Source: Halobellus sp. MBLA0158
GTDB taxonomy: Archaea; Halobacteriota; Halobacteria; Halobacteriales; Haloferacaceae
Length of the DNA stretch: 64,000 nt
NCBI RefSeq assembly: GCF_041477585.1
Contig: NZ_JBGNYA010000001.1
Coordinates: 2,976,001 to 3,040,000 of the forward strand
Reading direction: 5' to 3'
Position 1 is the first letter of the stretch; each line of letters opens with the position of its first letter. Position numbers and translations under genes: made by a program. Under the pieces are notes generated by a model that saw nothing but the letters and a program-made list of their open reading frames with translations, made no database searches and was not told where the DNA came from. Below, piece by piece: positions 1-9,228 of this stretch.

Positions 1-711
1 GCCCGCATCGAGGGCGGCCTCGCGGACCGCGTCGTAGCCGGTGATCAGTTCCGCACGGGCCGGCGTGACGACGCGTTCGTCCATCCCGCTGCCGACGAGG
101 GCGGGGTCGTTCCGACACATCCCGACCGAGAGCGTCGCCGCCGAGCCGATCGTGTGGACGATGTCCTCCATCGACGCCGACTCGGGGACGACCCGGCGGG
201 CGTCGCGGGTCGAGACCGCGATCTCCGGCAGGCACGCGACGAGCGGGATCGACGCGTCGACGGTCGTGACGGCGTCGCCGCGGGCGACGGTGAAGCCGCC
301 GAGGAGGGCGGGCGCGACGTTGTCGGCGTGGGCCTCGCCGGAGACGACGGCTTCGCCCTCGGCGGCGACGGCGACCAACTCCTGCCGGGAGTAGCCGCGG
401 TCGTAGAGGGCGTTCAGCGCGACCGCGGCCGCGGCCGAGCTCGCCGCCGAGGAGCCGAGGCCCGAGGAGGGGCGGACGCCCTTGTCGATCTCGATATGCG
501 CCGGCGCGTCCAGGGCGTCGGCGACCGCGCCAACGACGTTCTTGTCCGGGTCCTCGGGGATGTATTGGCTGCCGACGCCGCGCATCTCGATGGTGGTCCG
601 GTCGGCCTTCTCGACGCGGACGACGTCGGCGGGACGGTCCAGGGCCACGCCGAACACGTCGAATCCGCTTCCGAGATTCGCGCTCGTCGCGGGGGCCCTG
701 ACCGTCTGCAT
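1..711 (-). CDS. thrB: homoserine kinase (3' end beyond window)
   Basis: Phosphorylates homoserine to O-phosphohomoserine on the way to threonine, in the cytoplasm. About 237 residues from the N-terminus are visible; the family usually has about 290-300, so the C-terminus lies outside the window. The protein opens MQTVRAPATSANLGSGFDVF, the typical GHMP-kinase start. The ATP-binding GHMP motif RPSSGLGSSAASSAA lies near residues 80-95. The ATG at 711 is chosen because it opens exactly at this conserved start, and a T-rich TATA-like stretch lies about 30 nt upstream. It is divergent from the FAD oxidoreductase at 879. Confidence 0.93.
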   Translation of the reverse strand, partial: MQTVRAPATSANLGSGFDVFGVALDRPADVVRVEKADRTTIEMRGVGSQYIPEDPDKNVVGAVADALDAPAHIEIDKGVRPSSGLGSSAASSAAAAVALNALYDRGYSRQELVAVAAEGEAVVSGEAHADNVAPALLGGFTVARGDAVTTVDASIPLVACLPEIAVSTRDARRVVPESASMEDIVHTIGSAATLSVGMCRNDPALVGSGMDERVVTPARAELITGYDAVREAALDAG

Positions 712-878
712 ACGCGTTTCGTTGCCCAACGGCCGGTAAAAAGGTAGCGAACGGTAGCGAACGGAACGCGGGCGACGGCGACGGGATAGCCGGGAGCGCC
801 GTCGAGACGGCCGCGGCCTCGCGGGACTCAGACCGGACGGAACGGAAAGCACTTTTCGTCGCTCCGAGTAGGCGGCGT

Positions 879-2285
879 ATGATCGGCGTCGTCGGCGGCG
901 GGATCGCGGGACTCGCGGCCGCCTATCGGTTGCAACAGCACGGCCACGAGGTCCAGGTGTATGAGGCGTCGGACCGGATCGGCGGACTGGCGGCGACCTA
1001 CGAGACCGCCGGCGACGACGTCGAGCAGTTCTATCACCACCTCTCCAAGTCCGAAGAGACCATCGTCGAACTCGCCGAGGAGCTGGGCCTCGGCGACCGG
1101 ATCGAGTGGCGCGTCGGCACCAACGGCTACTACGTCGACGGCGTCGTCCACCCGCTCGACACGCCCTGGGAGATCCTCGCGTACCCGCACATGAGCCTCT
1201 ACGACAAGTACAGACTGGGAATGCTCACCCTCGGGGTCGACGTCCGCGGGCTCGTCCCCGACTTCGACGCCTACGACGAACTCGCCGAGTACGAGCACGT
1301 CACCGTCCGGGACTTCGTAGAAGAACACACCACAGAGAGCGTCTACGAGAACTTCGTGGATCCCCTTCTCGACGGGAAGTACGGAGATCGAAAAGACGAC
1401 ATCTCGGCGGCGTGGTTCCTCGGCCGCGTCCGCTTCCGGGGCGAGCGCGACCTCCTCCGCGGCGAGATCCTCGGCTACTTCGACGGCGGCTTCGGCGTCC
1501 TCCTCGACGCCCTGCTCGACGCCGTCGGCCGCGAGAACGTCACGACGAACGCGCCCGTCACCGACCTCACGGTCGCGGACGGCCGGGTGCAGTCGCTGAC
1601 GGTCGACCGCGGCGGCACGGAGGCCGCGCCGGGCGCAGATGCCGAGGATACCCACGACGTCGACGCCGCGGTCGTCGCGACGATGCCGAACGTCCTCGAA
1701 TCGCTGACGGGCTACGCCTGCGAGATCGACTTCCAGGGCGCGGTCTGCGGGCTCGCCACGTTGGACGAGTCCCTGCTCGACACCTACTGGCTGAACGTCG
1801 CCCACGACGCGCCCTTCGGCGCGCTCATCGAGCACACGAACTTCGTCGAGCGGGCGCGCTACGGCGGCGACCACCTCCTCTACGTCGCCGCGTACGTCCA
1901 GGATCGCGAGGAGGAGCTGTGGCGGATGGACGACGACGAGGTCCGGGAGATATGGCTCGACGAGATCGAGTCGATGTTCCCCGACTTCGACCGCGAATCG
2001 GTCTCGGAGTTCAGGATCGCCCGCAACCCCCGCGCGGCGCCGATCTACGAACGCGGCTACCTCGACCTCGTGGTCCCCTACCACCTCGACAGCGAGGTCG
2101 GCGAGGGCGTCTACTACGCCGGGATGGCCTCGGCGGCGCAGTACCCCGAGCGGTCGCTCAACGGCGGCATCCTCGCGGGCTACGAAGTGGCCGATCGGAT
2201 CGACGAGCGGGTCGAGAGCGACGCGGGCCACGATGGCGACCGCGACACCGAAGCGAGCGGCTTCGAGTTCGGGAGACTACAATAA
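879..2285 (+). CDS. FAD-dependent NAD(P)-binding oxidoreductase (amine oxidase/protoporphyrinogen oxidase-like)
   Basis: Soluble flavoprotein of 468 residues; substrate unknown. The N-terminus carries a Rossmann dinucleotide motif GVVGGGIAGLAAAY at residues 3-16, then an acidic residue ending the second strand (VYEAS) and RIGGLAATY, as in amine oxidase, HemY and UDP-galactopyranose mutase relatives. A C-terminal FAD-contact segment YYAGMASAAQYPERSLNGGILAG closes the fold (key residues G, S, N and the GG pair). Similar genes are often annotated as protoporphyrinogen oxidase or as polysaccharide-linked oxidoreductases in haloarchaea; the family call is firm, the reaction is not. The gene stands alone, with a TATA-like box near 849. 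Confidence 0.75.
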   Translation: MIGVVGGGIAGLAAAYRLQQHGHEVQVYEASDRIGGLAATYETAGDDVEQFYHHLSKSEETIVELAEELGLGDRIEWRVGTNGYYVDGVVHPLDTPWEILAYPHMSLYDKYRLGMLTLGVDVRGLVPDFDAYDELAEYEHVTVRDFVEEHTTESVYENFVDPLLDGKYGDRKDDISAAWFLGRVRFRGERDLLRGEILGYFDGGFGVLLDALLDAVGRENVTTNAPVTDLTVADGRVQSLTVDRGGTEAAPGADAEDTHDVDAAVVATMPNVLESLTGYACEIDFQGAVCGLATLDESLLDTYWLNVAHDAPFGALIEHTNFVERARYGGDHLLYVAAYVQDREEELWRMDDDEVREIWLDEIESMFPDFDRESVSEFRIARNPRAAPIYERGYLDLVVPYHLDSEVGEGVYYAGMASAAQYPERSLNGGILAGYEVADRIDERVESDAGHDGDRDTEASGFEFGRLQ

Positions 2286-2389
2286 GAGCCCGCTCGTCTT
2301 CCTGCCGATCCGGGACGATTCGCCGACCCGACGTTCCGGGTGCCCCGTCCGAGACGAAACAGTGCGGTGTCCGGAGTCCGACGCGCCGG

Positions 2390-2959
2390 TCACGCCCCGG
2401 GGGCCTTCCCCACGTCGACGTCGTCCGGCTCGTCCTGCCCGCCGACCACGAGCCCGTCTTCCGTCTCGACGTAGACGTCGTCGGCGAAGCCGCCCTCCGC
2501 GTGGGGGTGCTCCGGATCGTCCAGCTTCTCCGGCGTCGACGGGGCGTCCGCGATCCCGCCCTCCGGGCGGAAGTCACCGAGCGGATCGGCGATGGTGATC
2601 GAGTAGCGCTCGAAGAACTCCTCGTACCGCTCGTAGTGGGCTTCGACCTCGTCGGTCGGGTACTCCATCATCTCGGTCCACCCGTGGTTGTAGAAGTCCA
2701 TATTCGCCTGAACGTGCGTGATCTCGCGGGCCTTCGCCTCCGTGTAGCCCGCCTCCAGCGCCGCGACGTAGGTGTCCATCGTCGCGTCGAAGAAGTCGTC
2801 CAGATGCGCCTCGCGCTCGTCCCGCCGGTCCGCTTCGGCCTTCTCCAGGAAGACGCGGGTGTGCAGATCGACCAGTTTGTCGTTGACCGCGTTGCCGACG
2901 ACCGGGAGCGTCAGCGCCTGCTTCGCCGCAAAATGTCGGACGTTCTGTTTCAGCTTCAT
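2390..2959 (-). CDS. haloarchaeal conserved protein, DUF6149-like
   Basis: An acidic soluble protein of 189 residues starting MKLKQNVRHFAAKQALTLPV. It has a helical, hydrophilic composition with the conserved-looking segments NMDFYNHGWTEMMEYP and HPHAEGGFADDVYVE. I recognise it as a conserved haloarchaeal family, probably DUF6149, from memory only; no function is known to me. The ATG at 2959 is preferred over an in-frame TTG eight codons upstream. It is tail-to-tail with the oxidoreductase, and no partner gene suggests a role. Confidence 0.6.
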   Translation of the reverse strand: MKLKQNVRHFAAKQALTLPVVGNAVNDKLVDLHTRVFLEKAEADRRDEREAHLDDFFDATMDTYVAALEAGYTEAKAREITHVQANMDFYNHGWTEMMEYPTDEVEAHYERYEEFFERYSITIADPLGDFRPEGGIADAPSTPEKLDDPEHPHAEGGFADDVYVETEDGLVVGGQDEPDDVDVGKAPGA

Positions 2960-3083
2960 CGATACGTTCCGGTTGTCGCCCAATGCAAATGAAGGCGACG
3001 GCCCTGTCGACGCCCCGCCTCGGTATCACGAGGTCGCTCCCGAGAGGTCGCTGAGAGCGCAGGAGCGGCGACCGCAGCCGTCC

Positions 3084-6000
3084 TCAGTCGTCGCTAGCGC
3101 CCCACGACTCGATGCGGCGCGGCCGGTCGGAGACGGCCTCGACGTCGATCGGGTCGTCCTTGACGTCGAGCGCTTCGAGCGCGGCGAACGCCGAGGGCGT
3201 CGTCGAGAAGTAGGTGATCTCCTCTTCGACGCAGATTTCGAGGGGGTCGCGGTCGCGGGAGACCACGAGGTCGATCTCGCCGGCGCGGAGCGCCGCGGCC
3301 AGGTCCTCCTCGTCGTCGAACTCGACGAGGTCGAAGTGCGTCGCGTAGCCCTCGCTGAGCGCTTTGCCGTCCTCGGAATCCGGCTCGGGGAACTCCTCGG
3401 CCGAGAGGTCGACCCACGCGGTGCCCGATTCGGGGATGGGCTTGCCGGTGGCGTCCTGGGCCTTGTCGTAGGCCTTCGCGAACGTCGAGGCCGTCCCCAT
3501 CACCTCGCCCGTCGACTTCATCTCGGGGCCGAGGCGCGGGTCCGAGCCCGGCAGGCGGTCGAACGGCAGGACGACCTCCTTGACGCTGACGTCCTCGGGG
3601 ATCTTCTCGTCGACGGCGAGGTCTTCGAGCGTCTCGCCGGCCATCACCTTCGCCGCGAGCTTCGCGATCGGGACGTCCGTCGCCTTCGAGACGAAGGGGA
3701 CGGTGCGCGAGGAGCGGGGATTGGCTTCGAGCACGTAGACGTCGCCGTCCTTCACGGCCAGCTGGACGTTCAGCAGGCCGACGGTGTCGAGCGCGGTCGC
3801 GATGTCCTCTGTGACCTCGCGGACGCGCGCCATCGTCTCCTTGTCCAGGGAGCGCGGCGGGATCATACACGCCGAGTCGCCGGAGTGGACGCCCGCGCTC
3901 TCGACGTGCTCCATCACGCCGCCGATGATCGCGCGCTCGCCGTCGGAGACGGCGTCGACGTCGAGTTCGATCGCGTCCGCGAGGAACTCGTCGATGAGGA
4001 TCGGCTTGTCGGGGGAGACCCGAACCGCCTCCTCGATGTACTCTTTGAGCTCCTCGTCGTCGTAGACGACGTCCATCGCGCGGCCGCCGAGCACGTAGGA
4101 GGGGCGGACGAGCACCGGGTAGCCGATGTCGTTCGCCAGTTCGAGCGCCTCCTCCTCGCTGGTCGCCGAGCCGCCCTCGGGCTGGAGGATGCCGAGGCCG
4201 TCCATCAGGCGGTTGAAGCGGTCGCGGTCCTCCGCGAGGTCCATCGCGTCGACGCTCGTGCCGAGGATCTCACAGTCGAGCCCGCGGCGGTCGATCTCGG
4301 ACTGGAGCGGGTGGCCGATGTTGACCGAGGTCTGGCCGCCGAACTGGACCATCACGCCGTCGGCGTCGGTCGCTTCGATCACGTCGGCGACCTCTTCGGC
4401 GGTGATGGGCTCGAAGAACAGCCCGTCGGAGGTGTCGTAGTCGGTCGAGACCGTCTCGGGGTTGTTGTTCACGACGTGGGCGTCGATGCCCATCTCGCGC
4501 AGCGCCTGGACGGCGTGGACCGAGCAGTAGTCGAACTCGACGCCCTGGCCGATCCGGATCGGGCCGCCGCCGACGACGACGACGCTCTCGACGTCGCGGT
4601 CGACGCGGAGTTCGCCCGCGGCCGCGTCGCCCTCGTAGGGGCCCTTGTAGAACTCGGGCTTGCGCGAGGAGTAGTAGTACGGCGTCTGGGCGGCGAACTC
4701 GCCGGCGCAGGTATCGACCTGCTTGTACGTGCGGCCGGGGACGTCGGTCTCGACCTCGCTGACGGTCGCGCCCGTCGCCGAGGCGATCTCGGCGTTCGTC
4801 ACGCCGGCGGTCGCCGCGGTGGTGAAGTCGCCCTCCTGGGCGGCGTCCATCGACTCGGAGACGCGCTTGTAGCGTTCGAGGTACCACTCCTTGATGCCGG
4901 TCAGCTCCTGGACCTCGTCGACGGTGTAGCCGCGGTCGAACGCCTCGAAGATGGCGAAGGTGCGGTCGGGCGTCGGGCGTTCGAGCAGGTCGGTTTCGAG
5001 CTCCTCGTCGGAGACGCTCTCGACGTCGGTGGCGGGCTCGTACTCCGTCGAGCGGATCGCCTTCAGCATCGACTCCTCGAAGGTCCGGCCGATCGCCATC
5101 GCCTCGCCGGTGGACTTCATCGCCGTCGAGAGCGTGAAGTCGACGTCGTCGAACTTGTCCTTGGGCCACCGCGGGATCTTCGTGACCACGTAGTCGATCG
5201 CGGGCTCGAAGGCGGCGGTCGTCTCGCCGGTGATCTCGTTTTCGATCTCGTGGAGCCGCTTGCCGAGCGCGACCTTCGCGGTCACGCGGGCGATCGGGTA
5301 GCCGGTCGCCTTCGACGCCAGCGCCGACGAGCGGGAGACGCGGGGGTTCACTTCCACGACCCGGTACTCGCCGCCGGGGGTGCCGTCGTCGCGCCAGGCG
5401 AACTGGATGTTACAGCCGCCCTGGATGCCGAGTTCCCGGATCACTTCCAGCGCGGCGTCGCGCATCTCCTGGTGGCCCTCGTCGGGGATGACCTGCGAGG
5501 GCGTGACGACGATCGACTCGCCCGTGTGGATGCCCATCGGGTCGATGTTCTCCATATTGCAGATGATGATACAGGAGTCGTCGGCGTCCCGCATCACCTC
5601 GTACTCCAGTTCGACCCAGCCCGAGATGGACTCGGTGATGAGCACCTCGTTGTTGCGCGAGAGCCGCAGGCCCTTGCGGACGCGCTCGTAGAGCTCCTGC
5701 TTCTCGTGGACGACGCCCGATCCCGACCCGCCGAGGGTGTAGGTCGTCCGGGCGATCACGGGGAGGCCGCCGACCTCCTCGACGGCGTCGTCGACGCGGT
5801 CCCGGAGGTCGGCTTCGGTGAGGCTCTGGACCTCCTCGCCCTCGTCGAGGTCGATGGTCGTCGAGGCGGGAACGGGCTGGCCGATGTTCTCCATCCGCTG
5901 GCGGAAGAGGTCCCGGTCCTCCGTGGCGTAGATGGTGTCCAGCGGTGTGCCCATAATCTCGACGTCGTGCTCCTCGAGGATGCCCTGCTCGGCGAGCTCG

Positions 6001-6320
6001 GCGGTGACGTTCAGGCCCGTCTGGCCGCCGAGGCCGGCGATCACGCCATCGGGGTTCTCCTCGCGGATGATCTCGGCGATCGCCTCCGGCGTGATTGGCT
6101 CGATGTAGACCCGGTCTGCCATCTCCGGGTCGGTCATGATCGTCGCGGGGTTCGAGTTGACGAGGACGACTCGGGCCCCCTCCTCCTGGAGCGCGCGGCA
6201 GGCCTGCGCGCCGGAGTAGTCGAACTCGGCCGCCTGTCCGATCTGTATGGGTCCGCTGCCGATGAGCAGGATCGTCCGGTCTTCGGACGCCGTCCCTGGC
6301 GAAGTGTCCTCGTCAGTCAT
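3084..6320 (-). CDS. carB: carbamoyl-phosphate synthase large subunit
   Basis: Makes carbamoyl phosphate from bicarbonate, ammonia and two ATP for pyrimidine and arginine synthesis, with the glutaminase subunit CarA, which is not in this window. At 1078 residues it has normal full length. It has two homologous ATP-grasp halves: each opens with a glycine-rich motif (LIGSGPIQIGQAAEFDYSG near residue 20 and VVGGGPIRIGQGVEFDY near 560). The C-terminal MGS-like regulatory domain covers the last 140 residues. The ATG at 6320 is chosen because upstream residues are unlike the family and a TATA box (CTTATTAC, 6344-6352 on this strand) sits 28 nt before it. Palindromes overlap the promoter. Confidence 0.97.
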   Translation of the reverse strand: MTDEDTSPGTASEDRTILLIGSGPIQIGQAAEFDYSGAQACRALQEEGARVVLVNSNPATIMTDPEMADRVYIEPITPEAIAEIIREENPDGVIAGLGGQTGLNVTAELAEQGILEEHDVEIMGTPLDTIYATEDRDLFRQRMENIGQPVPASTTIDLDEGEEVQSLTEADLRDRVDDAVEEVGGLPVIARTTYTLGGSGSGVVHEKQELYERVRKGLRLSRNNEVLITESISGWVELEYEVMRDADDSCIIICNMENIDPMGIHTGESIVVTPSQVIPDEGHQEMRDAALEVIRELGIQGGCNIQFAWRDDGTPGGEYRVVEVNPRVSRSSALASKATGYPIARVTAKVALGKRLHEIENEITGETTAAFEPAIDYVVTKIPRWPKDKFDDVDFTLSTAMKSTGEAMAIGRTFEESMLKAIRSTEYEPATDVESVSDEELETDLLERPTPDRTFAIFEAFDRGYTVDEVQELTGIKEWYLERYKRVSESMDAAQEGDFTTAATAGVTNAEIASATGATVSEVETDVPGRTYKQVDTCAGEFAAQTPYYYSSRKPEFYKGPYEGDAAAGELRVDRDVESVVVVGGGPIRIGQGVEFDYCSVHAVQALREMGIDAHVVNNNPETVSTDYDTSDGLFFEPITAEEVADVIEATDADGVMVQFGGQTSVNIGHPLQSEIDRRGLDCEILGTSVDAMDLAEDRDRFNRLMDGLGILQPEGGSATSEEEALELANDIGYPVLVRPSYVLGGRAMDVVYDDEELKEYIEEAVRVSPDKPILIDEFLADAIELDVDAVSDGERAIIGGVMEHVESAGVHSGDSACMIPPRSLDKETMARVREVTEDIATALDTVGLLNVQLAVKDGDVYVLEANPRSSRTVPFVSKATDVPIAKLAAKVMAGETLEDLAVDEKIPEDVSVKEVVLPFDRLPGSDPRLGPEMKSTGEVMGTASTFAKAYDKAQDATGKPIPESGTAWVDLSAEEFPEPDSEDGKALSEGYATHFDLVEFDDEEDLAAALRAGEIDLVVSRDRDPLEICVEEEITYFSTTPSAFAALEALDVKDDPIDVEAVSDRPRRIESWGASDD

Positions 6321-6321
6321 C

Positions 6322-6397
6322 ACTCGATTCGAGTCCGTACATCGTAATAAGCCCGGCGGATTACTACGAGATACGAAAGGCAATTTCGAAATTCGTA
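6322..6397 (-). promoter_or_regulatory. carB promoter with candidate operator palindromes
   Basis: On the carB strand a TATA box lies at 6344-6352, so transcription should start only a few bases before the ATG. Three palindromic sites surround it: ACTCGATTCGAGT (6322-6334) over the likely transcription start, AATTTCGAAATT (6382-6393, perfect) upstream of the TATA box, and TACGAA/TTCGTA half-sites (6372-6377 and 6392-6397) bracketing that palindrome. The layout suits a dimeric regulator; which one is not shown by the sequence. Confidence 0.45.
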
Positions 6398-6548
6398 ACT
6401 CCCGCGGCGACGGCCGAAGAGCGCGGTCGCGATACGTGAGACTCACGCGGGAGCGCCAAGAGCGATGCGGAAACGGACGGGTGGACCGCGAGAAGGACCG
6501 CGGACGCGGCGGGTGGCGCTGTCGACCGCGACGCCGCCGGGGGAGCGC

Positions 6549-6773
6549 TCACTCGGCGAGCCGATACCGGTACGGACTGCCCTCGACGACGTCGATGGCC
6601 TCGCCGCGCTCTGCCGCCTGGCCGAGCACGGTCGCGACGCGGTAGGGGGTATCGAAGGCGTCGACGCCGCGCTCGCGCAGGCGGTCCAGAATCTCGCGGG
6701 CGGTCAGCGGCTCGTCGGCGGCCGCGAGGACGTCGCGCACGTCCTCGAACCCGGACGGCCGGGTCGTGCTCAT
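6549..6773 (-). CDS. small winged-helix-like protein
   Basis: A 74-residue protein. The sequence GFEDVRDVLAAADEPLTARE followed by ILDRLRERGVDAFDTPYRVATVLGQ and a final SPYRYRL strand resembles a small winged helix-turn-helix: three helices, then a short beta wing. A DNA-binding or adaptor role is inferred only from this pattern. It lies just upstream of carB on the same strand with about 230 nt between, too far to assume regulation of carB. The ATG at 6773 is the only good start. Confidence 0.55.
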   Translation of the reverse strand: MSTTRPSGFEDVRDVLAAADEPLTAREILDRLRERGVDAFDTPYRVATVLGQAAERGEAIDVVEGSPYRYRLAE

Positions 6774-6908
6774 AGGGGTATGCAGGGTCCGACGGGGCTT
6801 AGATTTCAGTGTGACGCGCGTCTGACGCGGCCGGGAGCGGTCCGGCGGTCCGCACGTCCGACGCGTGTGAGACGGGTCGGACGCGGGCGCTGGACCGCGG
6901 CGGCGAGA

Positions 6909-7439
6909 CTACCGCGCGTAGACGTCGTCGCCGTCGAGGTCCCGCTCGGCGCGGTACTCCTCGACGAACTCGCTCACGTCGAACTCCAGCATCTGCGCCT
7001 CGAACTGCGAGACGGCCGCGTCGTCGTCGGCGTGGCTGACGGCGTGGTCCATCAGCTCGATAACGAGCTCGACGACGACCTCGTGGAGCCGTCGAGAGTC
7101 GAAGTCAGTCACCCAGACGATCCCGGCGCCGACGTCGCCGTCGTCGGAGACGTCCGCGGAGACGACCTTCCCGGGGAACTCCTCCAGGACGATCCCGAGC
7201 AGGTGGGCCGTGCCGAACTCGGGCATCTCGTCGCTCGTCGTCTCGACGGCCTCCCTGAGCACCGACACGAGGAAGTCCGGGAGGAACCGCTCCGGCGGGT
7301 GGACGTCCATCACGACCGCGTGGCGCTCCCCGCAGGCGCACTCGAACTCGCGCATTCCCAGGTCGAGCGCGCGGACGCGCTTTGTCTCCCCGCACGGCAG
7401 TTCGAGCGTCTCACCCCCGCCCGGAGTCCCGTCGCTCAT
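6909..7439 (-). CDS. haloarchaeal DUF5815-like protein
   Basis: A 176-residue acidic soluble protein. The N-terminus has a possible metal site: a Cys in LELPCGE and a CxC pair in EFECACGERHAVVMDVHP. The middle contains WVTDFDSRRLHEVVVELVIE and HAVSHADDDAA. From memory this matches the haloarchaeal DUF5815 family, for which I know no function. The start ATG at 7439 is followed by the conserved-looking cysteine segment. Neighbours on both sides are unrelated small proteins on the same strand, with separate spacing. Confidence 0.6.
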   Translation of the reverse strand: MSDGTPGGGETLELPCGETKRVRALDLGMREFECACGERHAVVMDVHPPERFLPDFLVSVLREAVETTSDEMPEFGTAHLLGIVLEEFPGKVVSADVSDDGDVGAGIVWVTDFDSRRLHEVVVELVIELMDHAVSHADDDAAVSQFEAQMLEFDVSEFVEEYRAERDLDGDDVYAR

Positions 7440-7521
7440 AGTTCGCGTTGCGGACGGCCGCGGTTAAGGGTCGCGTTCCGGGGCGCGGGGCGCGCGGTAC
7501 GGAGTCGGGACACGGGTAGAA

Positions 7522-7773
7522 TCAGTCGCTCGCCGTGGCGTAGAGGATCGGGCCGATGACGAGCAGGGCGATGCCCAGGAACAGGTAGTGGATCGGCACG
7601 ATCGACTGCGGCGTCAGCGCGAAGAGCAGCCCGAACACGATGACGTTGATCGCGAGCAGTTTCTGGGATTTCAGGGGGAGTACGCCCACCGTCGCGAACG
7701 CGAAGACGAGCAGGAGCGCCTGCCCGACGTTGTAGTTGAGCAGGAAGCTGTCGACGAGCTGTAGGGGGAGCAT
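7522..7773 (-). CDS. small integral membrane protein
   Basis: An 83-residue very hydrophobic protein with three predicted membrane helices: VGQALLLVFAFATVGVLPL (about 16-34), LLAINVIVFGLLFAL (about 39-53) and VPIHYLFLGIALLVIGPILY (about 58-77). No signal or catalytic motif is visible. I do not recognise the family. It is transcribed in the same direction as the flanking genes, separated by about 80-100 nt from each. Confidence 0.6.
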   Translation of the reverse strand: MLPLQLVDSFLLNYNVGQALLLVFAFATVGVLPLKSQKLLAINVIVFGLLFALTPQSIVPIHYLFLGIALLVIGPILYATASD

Positions 7774-7875
7774 CCTTACCCGGGAGTTCGGCGCGAATCG
7801 AGTATTAAAGTTCCGTTCTTCCCGGCACGGGCCGGGCCTCGTCGCGCGTCGCGAGCGTCCCGCGGCCGCTTGGTA

Positions 7876-9090
7876 TCAGACCGGGAGGCGCCGCCCGGCG
7901 ACGACGGCGCCGAGACAGCCCACGCAGACGACGCCGAGCCCCGCGGCGTAGGTCCCGGTGAGGTCGTACAGCGCGCCGACGAGGAACGGCCCGAGGAAGC
8001 CGCCGAGCTCCCCCACGGCGAAGACGAGCCCGACGGCCGTGCCCGTGAGTTCGGGCCCGACGCCGTCCAGTTCGGGCGGGACCATCCGGACGAGCGGGGA
8101 GAGCCCGCCCACGCCGAACCCGACGACGAGCGCGCCGACGACGGGCACGGCCAGCGGGACCGGCGCGAAGAGGAGCGCGCCAGTCCCGACCGAGCAGAGC
8201 GTCGCACAGCCGGCGATGACCGACCCGCGCGCGCCGAGGCGGTCCGAGAGCGTGGGGACGAAGAGCGTCCCGGCGGCCTGCGCGGCGACGAACCCGCTCA
8301 CCAGCGAGGCCGAAAGCGCCGCGCCGACCCCGCGGGACTGGAGGACGGTCGCGAGCCAGTTCTGGAGCCCGTGGGTCACGAGCAGATAGACCACGCCCAC
8401 GACGACGAGGAGCCGCATCGAGCGGTTCGAGAACACGCGCGCGAGGTCGCGGCGGAGCGCGGCGACCGAGGGGAGGTCCTCGCGGCCGTCTGCGTCCGCG
8501 GCGTGCCGGACCGCATCGAGCGGCGTCCGCCTGACGACGACCCACCAGCAGACGGCGTACGCGAGCACCGCGAGCCCGGTGTAGCGGAACAGCGGCCGCC
8601 ACCCGCCGAGGGGGTCGCCCAGGACGGCCCGGCCGATACTGAACGCCGCGGCCGTGCCCGCCAGCGACCCCACGACGTAGATGGACGACGGCGTCCCCGA
8701 TTCCGCGGGCGGGAAGAGCTCCGAGACGAGCTTCGGGAGTCCGAACGTCATCGCCGTCCCGCCGATCCCGACGAGGACGGTCAGCGCGAGCAGCACGGGA
8801 AAGGTCTCCGCGGCCGCGCGCCCGACCTGCGCCGCCCCGAACAGCACGAGCCCCGCGCCGATCGCGCGGTAGGGGCCGACGTAGTCGGTGACGACACCCG
8901 AGAAGAGCGCGACCGGGACGTAGGTGAGCGGGATCGCGCCCGTGAGCAGCCCGGCCTGCGTGCTCGTCAGGCCGAAGTCGGCGACGACGACGTCAAGCCA
9001 CGCCGGCACGGAGAACCAGACGAAGGTCAGCGCGGCGTAGGCGATCGATCCGAGCCCCAAGAGCACGTAGCGGCGGCGTCTCGTCGACAC
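7876..9090 (-). CDS. MFS transporter (CynX/NimT-like)
   Basis: A 404-residue secondary carrier with about twelve membrane helices in two six-helix halves joined by a charged cytoplasmic loop near residues 190-220 (DAVRHAADADGREDLPS). The first inter-helix loop has an MFS-type signature (GVVTDYVGPYRAIGAG). The overall pattern is closest to the CynX/NimT group, which takes up small anions or nitroimidazole-like compounds, but substrate cannot be read from the sequence. Translation starts at GTG 9090. A palindromic element (9146-9228) lies just upstream of its start. Confidence 0.8.
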   Translation of the reverse strand: MSTRRRRYVLLGLGSIAYAALTFVWFSVPAWLDVVVADFGLTSTQAGLLTGAIPLTYVPVALFSGVVTDYVGPYRAIGAGLVLFGAAQVGRAAAETFPVLLALTVLVGIGGTAMTFGLPKLVSELFPPAESGTPSSIYVVGSLAGTAAAFSIGRAVLGDPLGGWRPLFRYTGLAVLAYAVCWWVVVRRTPLDAVRHAADADGREDLPSVAALRRDLARVFSNRSMRLLVVVGVVYLLVTHGLQNWLATVLQSRGVGAALSASLVSGFVAAQAAGTLFVPTLSDRLGARGSVIAGCATLCSVGTGALLFAPVPLAVPVVGALVVGFGVGGLSPLVRMVPPELDGVGPELTGTAVGLVFAVGELGGFLGPFLVGALYDLTGTYAAGLGVVCVGCLGAVVAGRRLPV

Positions 9091-9145
9091 GGTCGTCGAT
9101 GGGGCGGGGGCGGCGTCAAAGGTCGGGTTGCGGCAACCGTTCGGC

Positions 9146-9228
9146 TCGTAGTGATTACGCTCGTCTCGTACCGACGAAGGCCACCCCAGTGACGGCGTTC
9201 GGCGGAACAGTGAGAGTAGTCCCTATCA
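9146..9228 (-). repeat. 83-nt stop-codon palindrome, copy A1
   Basis: Read on the minus strand it starts TGATAGGGACTACTCTCAC, contains the core CCGCCGAACGCCGTCA near its centre and ends GTAATCACTACGA. The first TGA is the stop codon of the gene at 9226-9471. The two arms form an imperfect inverted repeat. The far flank is CGA rather than TGA, as expected for a decayed direct repeat. Length and central sequence match the copies at 24837-24919 and 43536-43618. Confidence 0.75.

Noticed and set aside
2772-6347. A very long open frame (about 1190 codons) on the plus strand
   Set aside because: It is antisense to carB, Arg/Asp/Val-repetitive and lacks any domain; long antisense frames are expected in high-GC haloarchaeal DNA.
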